A DNA stretch of 16,893 bases from Baffinella frigidus (Eukaryota > Cryptophyceae > Cryptomonadales > Baffinellaceae), in contig MU646371.1 of NCBI GenBank assembly GCA_026770585.1, positions 914,094-930,986 on the forward strand. The letters run 5' to 3'. Position 1 is the first letter of the stretch. Each line of letters begins with the position of its first letter. The notes beneath the pieces are model-generated. The model was not told the origin of the DNA, searched no databases, and was given only the letters and a program-made list of their open reading frames with translations. The position numbers were made by a program, and so were the translations under genes. Shown here piece after piece: positions 1 through 6,128 of this stretch.

Positions 1-280
1 GGGGTTTGGGGTTTCCGGTTTCTGGGTTCTGGATTCCGGGTTCCGGGTTTCGGGTTCTCGGGTTGCAGGTTCCGGTTTCCGGTTTCCGGGTTCCGGGTTT
101 CGGGTTCCGGTTTCCGGGTTTTGGTTTCCGGGTTCCGGTTTCCGGGTTTCGGGTTCCGGTTTCCGGTTTCCGGGTTCCGGGTTCCGGGTTTCGAGCTTGG
201 GGTTCTGGGTTTCGGGTTTCGGGTTTTTGGGTTCCGGTTTCCGGGTTCAGGGTTTCGGGTTCCGGTTTTGAGATTTGGGA
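1..280 (+). repeat. Degenerate telomere-like array (TTTCGGG / TTCCGGG)
   Basis: About 40 loosely ordered 7-mers of the form TTTCGGG, TTCCGGG and TTTCCGG run to the left edge of the window. They are one or two steps away from TTTAGGG and all share the G-rich + strand orientation. A 139-residue open frame crosses the block, but it is only a Gly/Phe/Arg/Val translation of the repeat and I do not call it a gene. Confidence 0.9.
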
Positions 281-287
281 CTTGAGC

Positions 288-317
288 CTCCACAGCGGCG
301 CGGCTCACCCCCGCGAT
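288..317 (-). pseudogene. Exon-like fragment, IAG..RAAVE family
   Basis: On the minus strand CCCTAG is followed directly by 30 nt reading IAGVSRAAVE. The same peptide occurs at 477-545 as IAGACRAAVE, and the last residues occur at 387-421. Between copies, the codons for R, A, A and V change mostly at the third base (GCC/GCA/GCG, GCT/GCC, GTG/GTC), which points to descent from protein-coding DNA. The end here would be a GC donor (GAG then GCTCAAG), so this copy is probably dead. The family is not recognised. Confidence 0.35.
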
Positions 318-386
318 CTAGGGCTTATTTTTTCGGGTTTGGGATTTGGGGTGTCGGGTTCGGGGTTTGGGGTTTGGAGAGCAGAC

Positions 387-421
387 CTCGACGGCCGCGC
401 GGCACGCCCCCAGGGCACCCC
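387..421 (-). pseudogene. Exon-like fragment, GACRAAVE copy
   Basis: Minus-strand TCCTAG precedes a short stretch translating to GALGACRAAVE and ending at GTCGAG, followed by GTCTGC (a GT donor position). It is nearly identical to the 3' half of the 477-545 copy, with GCG against GCA in an alanine codon. The 35-nt length breaks the phase-0 pattern of the fuller copies, so it is likely a truncated duplicate. Confidence 0.3.
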
Positions 422-476
422 CTAGGACCCTACAGTAGGCCTATGCCTAGGGCCCTATGATGGACAGGTTATGGAC

Positions 477-545
477 CTCGACGGCTGCGCGGCACGCCCC
501 CGCGATTGCGGCAACCGGGACCAGGAAGTCGTCCTCGCCGAACAC
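477..545 (-). pseudogene. Exon-like fragment, best copy of the VE family
   Basis: The minus strand shows an acceptor-like GAACCCAG, then exactly 69 nt (23 codons, phase 0), then GAG followed by GTCCAT at the donor position. The translation begins VFGEDDFLVPVA and ends IAGACRAAVE; it has high complexity and looks like a real protein. Two partial copies lie 60-190 bp further downstream on the same strand, and shorter relatives ending in VE lie at 893-924, 1178-1203 and 1316-1372. I do not recognise the family. It may be a live exon of a gene that extends beyond the window or a relic; only RNA data can separate these. Confidence 0.4.
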
Positions 546-551
546 CTGGGT

Positions 552-716
552 TCAATTTTGACCCGAGTTTGATTTGAGTTGGTTTGAGTTTGATTTGCGA
601 TTGGTTTGAGTTGGTTTGAGTTTGGTTTTGAGTTTGGTTTGTGTTTGGTTTTGAGTTTGGTTTGAGTTGGTTTGACTTTGGTTTGGGTTGGTTTGCGTCT
701 GGGTTGGGGTTGAGTG
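552..716 (+). repeat. GTTTGA / GGTTTGAGTTT simple repeat
   Basis: A low-complexity tract of alternating GAGTTTGG, TTTGATTTG and GGTTTGAGTTG units. It lies between telomere-like blocks and may be a diverged derivative. No gene is visible. Confidence 0.8.
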
Positions 717-1160
717 TTTAGTGTTGGGATTTGGAGTGCAGGGTTCAGAGTTGGGGTTTATGAGTCAAGGTTTACGGTTAATGATGTGATGTTGGTTGAG
801 GATTCATGGTTGATGATATATGGGATCTATGGTTTATGATATATGGTTTATGGTCTATGGTTTATGGTTTGGGGCGTAATGTTCACGAAGACCTCGACGG
901 GGCCCCCGCCTTCCCCCACGTCCACTTTTAGGGTTGAGGATTCGGGTTTCTGGGTTCGGATTTCGGGTTTCGGGTTTCGGGTTTCAGGTTTCGGGTTTCA
1001 AGTTTCGGGTTTATGGTTGCGGGTTTCGGTTTTACGGTTTACTGACAAGAGAGGGTTTAGGGTTTAGGGTTCAGCTTTTAGGCTTTAGGGTTTAGGGTTT
1101 ATGGTTTATGGTTTATGGTTTATGGTTTATGGTTTGGGGTTTAGGGTAAGGGTTTAGGGT
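717..1160 (+). repeat. Mixed telomere-like block (TTTATGG, TTTCGGG, TTTAGGG)
   Basis: Runs of TTTATGG (835-870, 1098-1134), TTTCGGG (954-1010) and TTTAGGG (1050-1100, 1138-1168) follow each other, interrupted by one exon-like fragment near 900. Each variant forms a local run rather than being mixed at random. Confidence 0.85.
893..924 (-). pseudogene. Exon-like fragment ending GGGPVE
   Basis: Minus-strand CCCTAAAAG is followed by 32 nt reading DVGEGGGPVE and then GTCTTC at the donor position. Compared with 1316-1372 (GVGEGGGLVE), GGC/GGT is silent, the next codon changes Pro to Leu, and a silent TTC/TTT change follows just beyond the donor position. The length is not a multiple of three, so a working exon is doubtful. 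Confidence 0.3.
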
Positions 1161-1177
1161 TTAGGGTTTGCGAAGAC

Positions 1178-1203
1178 CTCGACCAGGCCCCTGTCTTGCC
1201 CGG
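1178..1203 (-). pseudogene. Exon-like fragment ending RGLVE
   Basis: A third short relative of the GGGLVE segment, reading GQDRGLVE on the minus strand before GTCTTC. It is embedded in TTTAGGG/TTTATGG repeats and has no clean acceptor directly upstream. Confidence 0.25.
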
Positions 1204-1315
1204 TTTATGGTTTAAAGTTTAGGGTCTAGGGCTAAGTGCTCAGGGTTCAGGGTGTAAGGTTCTGACCGAACCTCCACTTTGCTCTGCGCCGGTAGGGTTC
1301 GAGGGTTGAAAAGAC

Positions 1316-1372
1316 CTCGACAAGACCCCCGCCTTCCCCCACGCCCGTCACCTCCTCCCTTGCCGCTTCTTC
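1316..1372 (-). pseudogene. Exon-like fragment, EEVTGVGEGGGLVE
   Basis: Minus strand: CAACCAG, then exactly 57 nt (19 codons, phase 0), then GTCTTT. The peptide runs EEAAREEVTGVGEGGGLVE. Its ends match the 69-nt copy at 477-545, with a phase-0 start after CAG and a phase-0 end at GTCGAG before GT. Read unspliced, the frame stays open about 30 codons further into non-repeat sequence (..EPYRRRAKWRFGQ..). The family is unknown. Confidence 0.35.
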
Positions 1373-1378
1373 CTGGTT

Positions 1379-1575
1379 GAGGGTTTAGGGTTTAGGGTTT
1401 AGTGTTTAGGGTTTGGTGTTTAGTGTTGAGTGTTTAGGGTTCGGGGTTTAGCATTTAGTGTTGAGTGTTAAGGGTTTGGGGTTTAGTGTTCAGTGTTTAG
1501 TGTTTAGTTTTTTTTTTTGGTGTCTAGTATGTAGGGTGTAGGGTGTAGGGTGTAGGGTGTAGGGTGTAGGGTGTA
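1379..1575 (+). repeat. TTTAGGG / TTTAGTG / TGTAGGG array
   Basis: The block starts as TTTAGGG, shifts to TTTAGTG and GTTGAGTG around 1404-1505, crosses a T-run at 1508-1519, and ends as a clean run of TGTAGGG (1532-1575). Confidence 0.9.
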
Positions 1576-1588
1576 GGATGTTGATGAC

Positions 1589-1665
1589 CTTAGCCCCGGC
1601 GTCCCCTGAAAAGGCCTCCGTCCCACCACTAGGCGTCTCCTCTTCCGCGGTGTCACCACACGCCC
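1589..1665 (-). pseudogene. Exon-like fragment, EEETPSGGTEAFSGDAG
   Basis: Minus strand: acceptor-like AATGCAG, 77 nt open in one frame, then AAG followed by GTCATC. The peptide starts ACGDTAEEETPS and continues GGTEAFSGDAGAK. A second, shorter copy lies at 2116-2154 (TPGGADALSGEAS). The two copies differ by silent or conservative codon changes (ACG/ACT, CCT/CCC, GGT/GGA, GAC/GAG), which supports this reading frame. The composition is acidic and Gly/Ser-rich, like a linker. No family is recognised. Confidence 0.35.
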
Positions 1666-1669
1666 CTGC

Positions 1670-1880
1670 ATTTAATCGGAGCGAGGATTTAATTTTTAAT
1701 TTCGGACGCCCCTGGATTTAATTTAATTTCGGACGCCCCAGGATTTAATCGGGGCCAAGATTTAATTTACATGCTCCCCGCCCGTATTGAATTCGGAACC
1801 GCTAAAGAGCTCCGAATTCAATATGCCGTATTGAATTATGACCCGCCCGTATTGTATTCGGAGCCGCTAGCTGCGGCAGT
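1670..1880. repeat. ATTTAAT-rich tract with a 13-bp inverted repeat
   Basis: Four spaced copies of GGATTTAAT or CGGACGCCCC motifs are followed by a perfect 13-bp inverted repeat, TATTGAATTCGGA at 1785-1797 and its complement at 1811-1823, with a 13-nt loop. A third partial arm lies at 1851-1863. No gene is visible; it may be the remnant of a foldback element. Confidence 0.5.
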
Positions 1881-1925
1881 TTCTCAAGGGAAAGCTCCAG
1901 TTCCCTATAGGAGGCGCGATGCTCT

Positions 1926-2115
1926 CTACTGAACCTCGCTGGCGTGCCTTTCAGTTTTGCCTTGAAGACTTTAAAAGTCTGGTTGTAAACAGTTTAAAAG
2001 TCAATTCCTATGAAGAATTATGTCCAAAGTTGTGAAAAATCTTTTTATGTGACCCAACCCCGGCCTTGATTCAGGCCGGGAGGAAATCGAAAGGCACGCT
2101 AGGGAGGTTCAGTAG
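1926..2115. mobile_element. Foldback/MITE-like element, 27-bp TIRs
   Basis: Terminal inverted repeats at 1926-1952 and 2089-2115 match at 25 of 27 positions, and a symmetric TA lies at each end (1927-1928, 2113-2114). Inside are a hairpin (CCCGGCCT and its complement, 2059-2080) and a near-palindromic AGACTTTAAAAGTCT. There is no transposase frame, so it is non-autonomous. The 5' terminus (CCTCGCTGGCGT) matches the right terminus of the element at 12455-12622, suggesting a shared family. Confidence 0.8.
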
Positions 2116-2154
2116 CTGGCCTCCCCTGAAAGGGCATCCGCCCCTCCGGGAGTC
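2116..2154 (-). pseudogene. Exon-like fragment, TPGGADALSGEAS copy
   Basis: Minus strand: GAGCTAG is followed by GACTCCCGG and a frame reading TPGGADALSGEAS, homologous to the 1589-1665 segment. It is bounded upstream by the C-run element (2155-2236) and cut off downstream by the TIR of the 1926-2115 element, where the frame stops. A broken copy. Confidence 0.35.
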
Positions 2155-2236
2155 CTAGCTCTGTCCCCAGTTAGATTTGGGCTCCCCATAAATTCGCCCC
2201 CCCCCCCAATTTCACAGGTGAATTTCATGGGGGGTT
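2155..2236 (-). mobile_element. C-run element, copy 1, ending in CTAG
   Basis: This shares CTCCCCATAAAT, a C homopolymer, an AATTTCACAGGTG-like motif and a GACAG-G-GCTAG end with 9705-9830. Read on the minus strand, both copies end at CTAG exactly where exon-like sequence begins, as the 3' end of an intron would. No protein is encoded. Confidence 0.45.
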
Positions 2237-2312
2237 CTCCTATGAACACATAGGGATCCATTCTCCTATGAACACATAGGGATCCAACTCCTATGAACAC
2301 ATAGGGATCCAT
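2237..2312 (+). repeat. Three tandem copies of a 25-26-bp unit
   Basis: The unit CTCCTATGAACACATAGG followed by GATCCA occurs three times. Each unit holds a small palindrome (CTATG AACA CATAG). An inverted single copy lies at 4877-4905. The DNA beside both loci is also similar (ACAT.TCCCGGAT at 2328-2345 and 4983-4998), so a longer segment was duplicated. Confidence 0.85.
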
Positions 2313-2363
2313 TTTCATTGAAATTAAACATATCCCCGGATTAGGTCGGACAACAACCTGTCT

Positions 2364-2447
2364 CAAACCCCAAACCCTAAACCCCAAACTCCAAAACCCT
2401 AAACCCCGAAACCCCCTAAACCCTTAAAACCTAAGCCCTAAACCAGG
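2364..2447 (-). repeat. CCCTAAA telomere-like block, reversed
   Basis: About eleven imperfect CCCTAAA units, oriented opposite to the blocks on either side. The repeat sits between two copies of a GG-CGGACA-CAACCTG-CTC sequence (2345-2363 and 2452-2471). This resembles a telomere-repeat insertion with a small flanking duplication. Confidence 0.8.
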
Positions 2448-2486
2448 TGGGGCGGACAGCAACCTGCCTCGGAAGGGGGGTCGGGC

Positions 2487-2640
2487 ATGGTACAAATCCT
2501 GGTATTTAAAACCGTAAAATTAGGAAATGGCTCCAATACCGAGCCAACACTAACGTGGTTGAGAGCATCGTGCCTCGTATCACTGCCCTGCGCCGTCAGG
2601 TCTTCTTCTTCTTCTTTATTACCGGGATGCGCCTCGCGGG
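2487..2640 (-). pseudogene. Inverted copy of the DERHDAL unit
   Basis: The reverse complement of this segment matches 3615-3760 for about 150 bp. In the shared frame it reads DLTAQGSDTRHDALNHV, then GSVLEPFPNF. The frame is open in all four copies in the window (see 3652, 3976 and 4323). It may be an exon-derived unit; no known domain is recognised. Confidence 0.4.
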
Positions 2641-2654
2641 TGGACGATCAGGAG

Positions 2655-2796
2655 CCACACAGCGGACTTCCAAGGGTTTTCGAATAACCCCTAAGCGATA
2701 CGACCTACGACCCTACGGTAGGCAACCCGTAGGGACATAGAGGGGTTCCTACGGATGAGGCAACGGAAACTCTGCCCATTTCGGGCCGATGTGTGG
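2655..2796 (-). mobile_element. CCACACAGCGG element, copy 1
   Basis: A non-coding element of about 140 bp with CCACACA at one end and TGTGTGG at the other, carrying the internal palindrome CCTACGGTAGG. Relatives are at 8227-8338, 8402-8432 (fragment), 11728-11843 and 15831-15988. The 15831-15988 copy in reverse orientation is the closest over its first 90 bp. The ends tend to lie within a few bases of exon-like sequence. Confidence 0.7.
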
Positions 2797-2937
2797 TGGG
2801 GCGGGCGACAACCTGTCTCGGAAGGGGGGGCGGGGATCCGCCGCACGGAGGGACGATCTGGAGTAGGGGTACCTCCGTACCCATCAGGAGTAAGGAGGCC
2901 TCCTCCGTCCTTGCCCCCGCGCGCCTCCACCAACTAT
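2797..2937 (-). other. GC-rich segment with a proline-rich open frame
   Basis: A minus-strand frame reads through this GC-rich DNA (..DGGGLLTPDGYGGTPTPD.. then PSVRRIPAPPSETG). A motif GACAACCTGTCTCGGAAGG here recurs at 2349 and 2455 and inverted at 3577-3600, so it is repetitive. A G-rich (TGTGGGG) array lies immediately upstream on that strand. I do not claim a gene. Confidence 0.2.
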
Positions 2938-3180
2938 GTGGGGTGTGGGTTTTGGGGTTTTGCGTTTTGAATTTTGAATTTTGAATTTTGGGGTGTGGGG
3001 TGTGAGGTTTGGGGTGTGAGGTGTGGGGTGTGGGGTGTGGGGTTTTGGGGTGTGGGGTGTGGGGTGTAGGGTGTGGGGTTTGGGTTGTGGTGTGGTGTGT
3101 GGTGTGTGGTGTGTGGTGTGTGGTGTGTGGGGTTTGGGGTTTGGGGTTTGGGGTGAGGGGTTTGGGGGTTGGAGTATAAG
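2938..3180 (+). repeat. TGTGGGG / TTTGGGG / TGTGGTG array
   Basis: Runs of GGGGTGT, then GTGTGGT (3090-3128), then GGGGTTT. The first part holds three TTTTGAA units (2965-2987). Proline-, threonine- and histidine-rich open frames on the minus strand are translations of this repeat. Confidence 0.9.
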
Positions 3181-3275
3181 GTTCGGGGGACGCGACTCCG
3201 ATAACTGTCGGAGATGGAGTACCACGTACGGCTGGTTTGTCAACAGAACCAATCCGGTCAATTTTTTCCACTTCG
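3181..3275 (-). pseudogene. Possible exon piece, SEVEKIDR
   Basis: The minus strand reads PSEVEKIDRIGSVDKPAVRG in non-repetitive DNA. A partial relative at 14715-14740 reads ASEVDQIE: GTG is kept, ATT/ATC is silent, and E/D and K/Q changes are conservative. The evidence is short and the frame is also open in a second register, so this is a weak call. Confidence 0.2.
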
Positions 3276-3299
3276 GAGGGCGGATGGTATCAGATATGC

Positions 3300-3539
3300 A
3301 TATTGTAGAAATGGGCTCCGCGCGGATTCAAGGTCAGGTCAGGAAATGAGGCCAGGAGATGAAAAAACGTCGAAAATGAACTTTTATGCTATCTTAGGCA
3401 TGGACAAGATACCCAAAATAGAATCAACCAACCGTAACATAGCAAAAAATCAACTTTTCGTCAAAAATCGATTTTTTGACGTTCCTGACCTCCTCACCTC
3501 ACGTTCTAAAAATCCGCGCGGAGCCCATTTCTACAATAT
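3300..3539. mobile_element. Foldback element, 29-bp TIRs, TA-flanked
   Basis: Arms at 3300-3328 and 3511-3539 (ATATTGTAGAAATGGGCTCC and onward) are perfectly complementary. TA lies symmetrically at 3301-3302 and 3537-3538. The interior contains further inverted sequence, including TCAAAAATCGATTTTTTGA near 3462-3480 and GACGT/ACGTC pieces. It has no coding capacity. Confidence 0.8.
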
Positions 3540-3651
3540 CTACCGAACCGAGTCGGGCCGCCCGCCGCGGGCGGCCCCCCTTCCGAGACAGGTTGTTGTC
3601 GGGCCGCCCGCCCCACCGCGATCGCGGTATTAAAGAAGAAGAAGACGACCT
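3540..3651. other. GC palindrome and CGGGCGGC-rich spacer
   Basis: This contains a GC-only palindrome near 3556-3577 (GGGCCGCCCG and its complement around CC), then the inverted GAGACAGGTTGTTGTCGGG motif also seen near 2349 and 2800, then an (AAG)n run. No gene of its own. Confidence 0.5.
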
Positions 3652-3819
3652 GACGGCGCAGGGCAGTGATGAGAGGCACGATGCTCTCAACCACGTTAAT
3701 CTTGGCTCGCCATTGGAGCCATTTCCTACTTTTACGGTTTTAAATACCAGGATTTGTACCGGAAATCTTTCGGATGGACGCCTTAGGAAACATAGTGTAC
3801 GAGGATACGCAAACCGAGT
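3652..3819 (+). pseudogene. DERHDAL unit, direct copy 1
   Basis: The frame reads DLTAQGSDERHDALNHV, then LGSPLEPFPTFTVL. It aligns over about 170 bp with 3976-4147 and in its first 40 bp with 4323-4402. Copies differ by GAT/GAC, AGT/AGC and a few conservative replacements. The unit ends at GCAAACCGAGTTA, where a foldback element starts. Confidence 0.4.
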
Positions 3820-3975
3820 TAGCCACGCAGGATCCTTCGTGGGGGTATTTCGTGGCTGGCATTTGAGCCATTGGCTGGTATTTGAGCCATTCTCACATCG
3901 AAAAATTGACTTTTGAAATATTTCCCCCCCAAAAAAAACTTTTGAAATACCCCCCCAAACAATCCTGGGTGGGTA
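3820..3975. mobile_element. Foldback element, TA-flanked
   Basis: The 14-bp ends TAGCCACGCAGGAT (3820-3833) and ATCCTGGGTGGGTA (3962-3975) are complementary at 12 of 14 positions and start and end with TA. Farther in, GGGGGTATTT pairs with AAATACCCCC. It contains a 19-bp tandem duplication (GGCTGG.ATTTGAGCCATT, 3853-3890) and two copies of ACTTTTGAAATA. Confidence 0.7.
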
Positions 3976-4147
3976 ACCTGGCGGCGGAGGGCAGCGATGA
4001 GAGGCACGATGCTCTCAACCACGTTTATCTTGGCTCGGCATTGGAGCCATTTCCTACTTTTAGTGCTTAAAATACCAGGATTTGTACCGGAAATCTTTTA
4101 GATGGACGCCTTATGAAATAGAGTGTACGAGGATACGCAAACCGAGT
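3976..4147 (+). pseudogene. DERHDAL unit, direct copy 2
   Basis: Reads NLAAEGSDERHDALNHVYLG, then SALEPFPTF, before a stop in the frame. It is the direct repeat of 3652-3819 with a spacing of 326 bp. It ends at the same GAGTTA, where a different foldback element is inserted. Confidence 0.4.
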
Positions 4148-4322
4148 TAGAGCGCTATGCAGAGAAGTTGGCCACCGGAAATAATAGAAAATCGAGAGAT
4201 TGGAGCCATTTTATCAACTTTTGAGAAATTTAGTACCATGAATTTCTCAAAAGTGGACGAAATGGCTCCAATTTCCCCATTTTCCCATTTTCCGGTGGCC
4301 AACTTCTCTGCACAGCGCTCTA
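4148..4322. mobile_element. Near-complete foldback element, 34-bp TIRs, TA-flanked
   Basis: The arms 4148-4181 and 4289-4322 match at 33 of 34 positions, with TA at both ends. The complementarity continues inside: TTGGAGCCATTT..CTTTTGAGAAATT (about 4200-4231) pairs with about 4240-4270 at 28 of 31 positions. Almost the whole 175 bp can fold into one hairpin with a loop of about 10 nt. Its right end supplies CTCTAG directly before the third DERHDAL copy. Confidence 0.9.
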
Positions 4323-4402
4323 GGTGACCTGGCGGCGGAGGGCGGCGACGAGAGGCACGATGCTCTCGACCACCTCCAGCACGCACTTCGCCGCCTGCTC
4401 CA
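4323..4402 (+). pseudogene. DERHDAL unit, partial copy 3
   Basis: After CTCTAG the frame reads GDLAAEGGDERHDALDHL, then QHALRRLLHL, and stays open into the adjacent TTTGATTCAA repeat. It is homologous to the first third of the other copies (GAC/GAT and GGC/AGC changes), then diverges. The Leu/Arg/His-rich end would fit a helix. It is the most protein-like of the copies. Confidence 0.4.
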
Positions 4403-4471
4403 TTTGATTCAATTTAATTTCGTGATTTGATTCAAATTGATTTCGTGATTTAATTTGATTCAATTTCGTGA
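4403..4471 (+). repeat. Three tandem 23-bp units
   Basis: The unit TTTGATTCAATTTAATTTCG followed by TGA occurs at 4403-4425, 4426-4448 and 4449-4471, with the last copy internally rearranged. A related palindromic stretch, CGAATTCAATTTAATTCAAT, occurs near 4525-4550. Confidence 0.85.
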
Positions 4472-4737
4472 TTTGGTTTCAAAATTAACTCAACAGGTTA
4501 ACGTAACACCTGCTCGCCCATTTCGAATTCAATTTAATTCAATTTCGAATTCCGTGGGGAAACAAATAAGATATTCGACGTGTCTTGAAATAAAATGTTA
4601 GATGTGTCTCGACTGCCGACTGGGCGCAGGCTCGAAGTATGCTCGCAAGTATTGTTGACTACACACTCAGTAATTTAGGTTTTCCCCTGGGACGAACCCT
4701 GCGCGGGGACTAGAATGTGCGGTCTGTCTAGGGGTAA
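4472..4737. other. No gene seen
   Basis: Unique-looking sequence. The only shared element is GATGTGTCT..ACTGCCGACTGGGCGCAG (4596-4628), which recurs at 6069-6101. Open frames are short and I see no splice-bounded exon candidates. Confidence 0.5.
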
Positions 4738-4876
4738 TGCGAAAAGCTAACGCCAGCGGACCCCTTAGCCTACAGTAGGAACCCCCCCCTCCTCCTATGA
4801 CGTATGAAACCAAAAGGTCTTTAAATGTCGTAGGAGGGGGGCTCTAGTCTGCCTAGGGGGAGCAGGCTAAAAGAAA
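4738..4876 (+). mobile_element. Truncated copy of the GCGAAAAGCTAAC element
   Basis: From AATGCGAAAAGCTAACGCCA to GTCGTAGGAGGGGGGCTC this matches 12456-12570 almost base for base, including the internal AAACCAAAAGGTCTTTAAA. The right TIR present at 12455-12622 is missing and replaced by a short inverted repeat of TAGCCT/AGGCTA. Confidence 0.75.
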
Positions 4877-4908
4877 ATGGATCTCTATGTGTTCATAGGA
4901 GTTGGAAG
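4877..4908 (-). repeat. Inverted single copy of the 26-bp unit at 2237-2312
   Basis: ATGGATCTCTATGTGTTCAT and the following AGGAGTTGG are the reverse complement of the third unit near 2288-2312, with one base changed. Confidence 0.75.
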
Positions 4909-5354
4909 AAGATTAATTAGCGCCCTAAGTAAATTTAATAAGGGCAGAATCCGGTTCGATAGTCCATTTTATTTTAAATTTAACATGTTCCCGGATGAGG
5001 CTCGCAACCGCTTCGCGGACGCGCGCGCCCCTAACCCCTGAACCCTGAACCCTCCCAAGACAGAACCGTATGAACCGCGCCCGTCCACAACGCGCACAAG
5101 AAGAGGCTTCTTCCACACGAGGCTATCTATGCGAACAAATCCCTAAGTCAATTATTGGATTGTTGCCCAGGAAACACGCCAAAAGTCAGCATTTGGTCTG
5201 AGCGTGCGATACGTGACCAAATATAATAAAAATTACAAATTACTACAAACGTTTAAAATAGACATTTATTATGTTCGCATGGGTGGCCACGTGTGGTTGG
5301 TTACCTGGTTAGAAACCCTATTCCCTAACCCTGCCCGTACACCCAACACCCTAG
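4909..5354. other. No intact gene; short CCCTGAA runs
   Basis: A small CCCTGAA run (5034-5055) and a spaced inverted repeat of TATGCGAACA (5128) and TGTTCGCAT (5272) are present. The latter might mark another degenerate foldback element. I see no exon candidate with splice-like borders. Confidence 0.4.
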
Positions 5355-5401
5355 ATGCTCACAGCCTCTTCGCAGAACCGCGCGCCTCGAGACCCTGAAA
5401 A
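5355..5401 (+). pseudogene. Exon-like LFAE unit with a 4-nt deletion
   Basis: CCCTAG directly precedes a segment homologous to the 51-nt units at 6129-6722 (GCT CAC AGC CTC TTC GCA GAA). It starts at exactly the same offset before the CTGTTC-like core, which supports a shared acceptor. Compared with the others it lacks 4 nt between GAA and CTCGAG, shifting the frame, and has GC where the others have a GT donor. A dead copy. Confidence 0.35.
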
Positions 5402-5446
5402 GCAACCCCTAACCCCTAACAAACACTAAACAACCAACCCTACACC
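5402..5446 (-). repeat. CCCTAAC / CTAAACA run
   Basis: A short C-rich telomere-like tract after the exon-like unit, with the same arrangement as the intron part of the 93-bp units. Confidence 0.7.
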
Positions 5447-5515
5447 CTAGCCACACGGTGGGCTTCGACGGTTTCGTTGGGTCTGGATTCCGGGGTGTTA
5501 CGTGACCAATTTGCA
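5447..5515 (-). pseudogene. Exon-like fragment, KPSKPTVW
   Basis: Minus strand: AATCCAG, then a frame reading PTKPSKPTVW. A copy at 10496-10568 has AATCTAG at the homologous position and reads VSKPSKPTVW, with a silent CCG/CCC change. Similarity continues upstream of the acceptor (GCAAATT-GG-CACGT-AC), so an intron end was duplicated with it. The TVW part resembles KPAVW at 14395-14404. Confidence 0.3.
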
Positions 5516-5582
5516 TTAGAACCCCCCTTAAGTTAATTTTTTCAGGTAAGTTGACTTTTGACGAAAGGTTCGTAGTCCACCG

Positions 5583-5704
5583 TGTGGATACTCACAACCT
5601 CTTCGTAGAAGCGCGCGCCTCGAGACCCTGAAAAGTAACCCCTAACCCCTAACACACCCTAACAAACCCTAATAAACCCTAAACAACAAACCCTGAACCA
5701 TAAA
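5583..5704 (+). pseudogene. Second deleted LFAE-like unit plus CCCTAAC run
   Basis: Near-duplicate of 5347-5446 with the same 4-nt deletion, so one arose from the other. Here AAAA is followed by GTAACC, then CCCTAAC/CCTAATAAA repeats to 5694. Confidence 0.45.
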
Positions 5705-5840
5705 GGATCAAAACCTGTTCGCGGAAGCGTGCGCCGTCCTCGAGATTAGTGGTTGGCGTTTGGGGGATGGGGTGTAGGGTGATTAGTGATGGGCGTGTGG
5801 GGGGTGGGATGTTGGGAGACCGGAAGCGCTGACCCGTCCC
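5705..5840 (+). pseudogene. LFAEAC unit, truncated
   Basis: Reads DQNLFAEACAVLE, then leaves the family at ATTAGTG and runs into TGGGGTGTAGGG-type sequence. The segment 5819-5842 (ACCCGTCCCTG then GTGTAGG) recurs at 7495-7514, and similar DNA is at 6896-6915. Confidence 0.35.
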
Positions 5841-5842
5841 TG

Positions 5843-5940
5843 GTGTAGGGTGTATGGTGTATGGTGTAGGGTTTAGGGTCTAGGGCTTAGGGTTTAGGGT
5901 TTAGGGTTTAGGGTTTGGGGTTTAGGGTTGAGGGTTCAGC
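5843..5940 (+). repeat. TGTAGGG then TTTAGGG array
   Basis: A short run of TGTAGGG/TGTATGG followed by five TTTAGGG units (5882-5925, imperfect). Confidence 0.9.
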
Positions 5941-6128
5941 TTGACGGAAGCGTGCGGCGTCCTCGAGCAGCATCCCGAACATCAAAACATTCGGTAGATA
6001 TCACGCCCCTTCTCCCGCCACCCTCTCCCCCCCCTCCCTCTCCCTCCCTCTCTTAGACACAATCTTCGATGTGTCTTGCAGGACTGCCGACTGGGCGCAG
6101 ACCCTGCAAAGCAAACCCTAAACCTTAG
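5941..6128 (+). pseudogene. EACGVLEQHPEHQNIR unit and spacer
   Basis: Reads TEACGVLEQHPEHQNIR, then TAG. The segment CATCCCGAACATCAAAACAT through GGTAGATATCACGCCC recurs at 6594-6630. A pyrimidine-rich stretch follows (6002-6053), then the ACTGCCGACTGGGCGCAG motif also seen at 4610. Relative to the 6594 locus this copy has about 75 bp extra in the spacer. Confidence 0.35.

Noticed and set aside
6-425. A 139-codon + strand open frame rich in Gly, Phe, Arg and Val
   Set aside because: It is a translation of TTTCGGG/TTCCGGG repeats, whose 7-bp period gives open frames by chance; no non-repeat protein sequence is present.
2705-3271. A 188-codon minus-strand frame with long Thr/Pro/His tracts
   Set aside because: Most of it is the TGTGGGG/TTTGGGG array read in the C-rich direction. 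Only the first 30 residues are non-repeat and are noted separately with low confidence.
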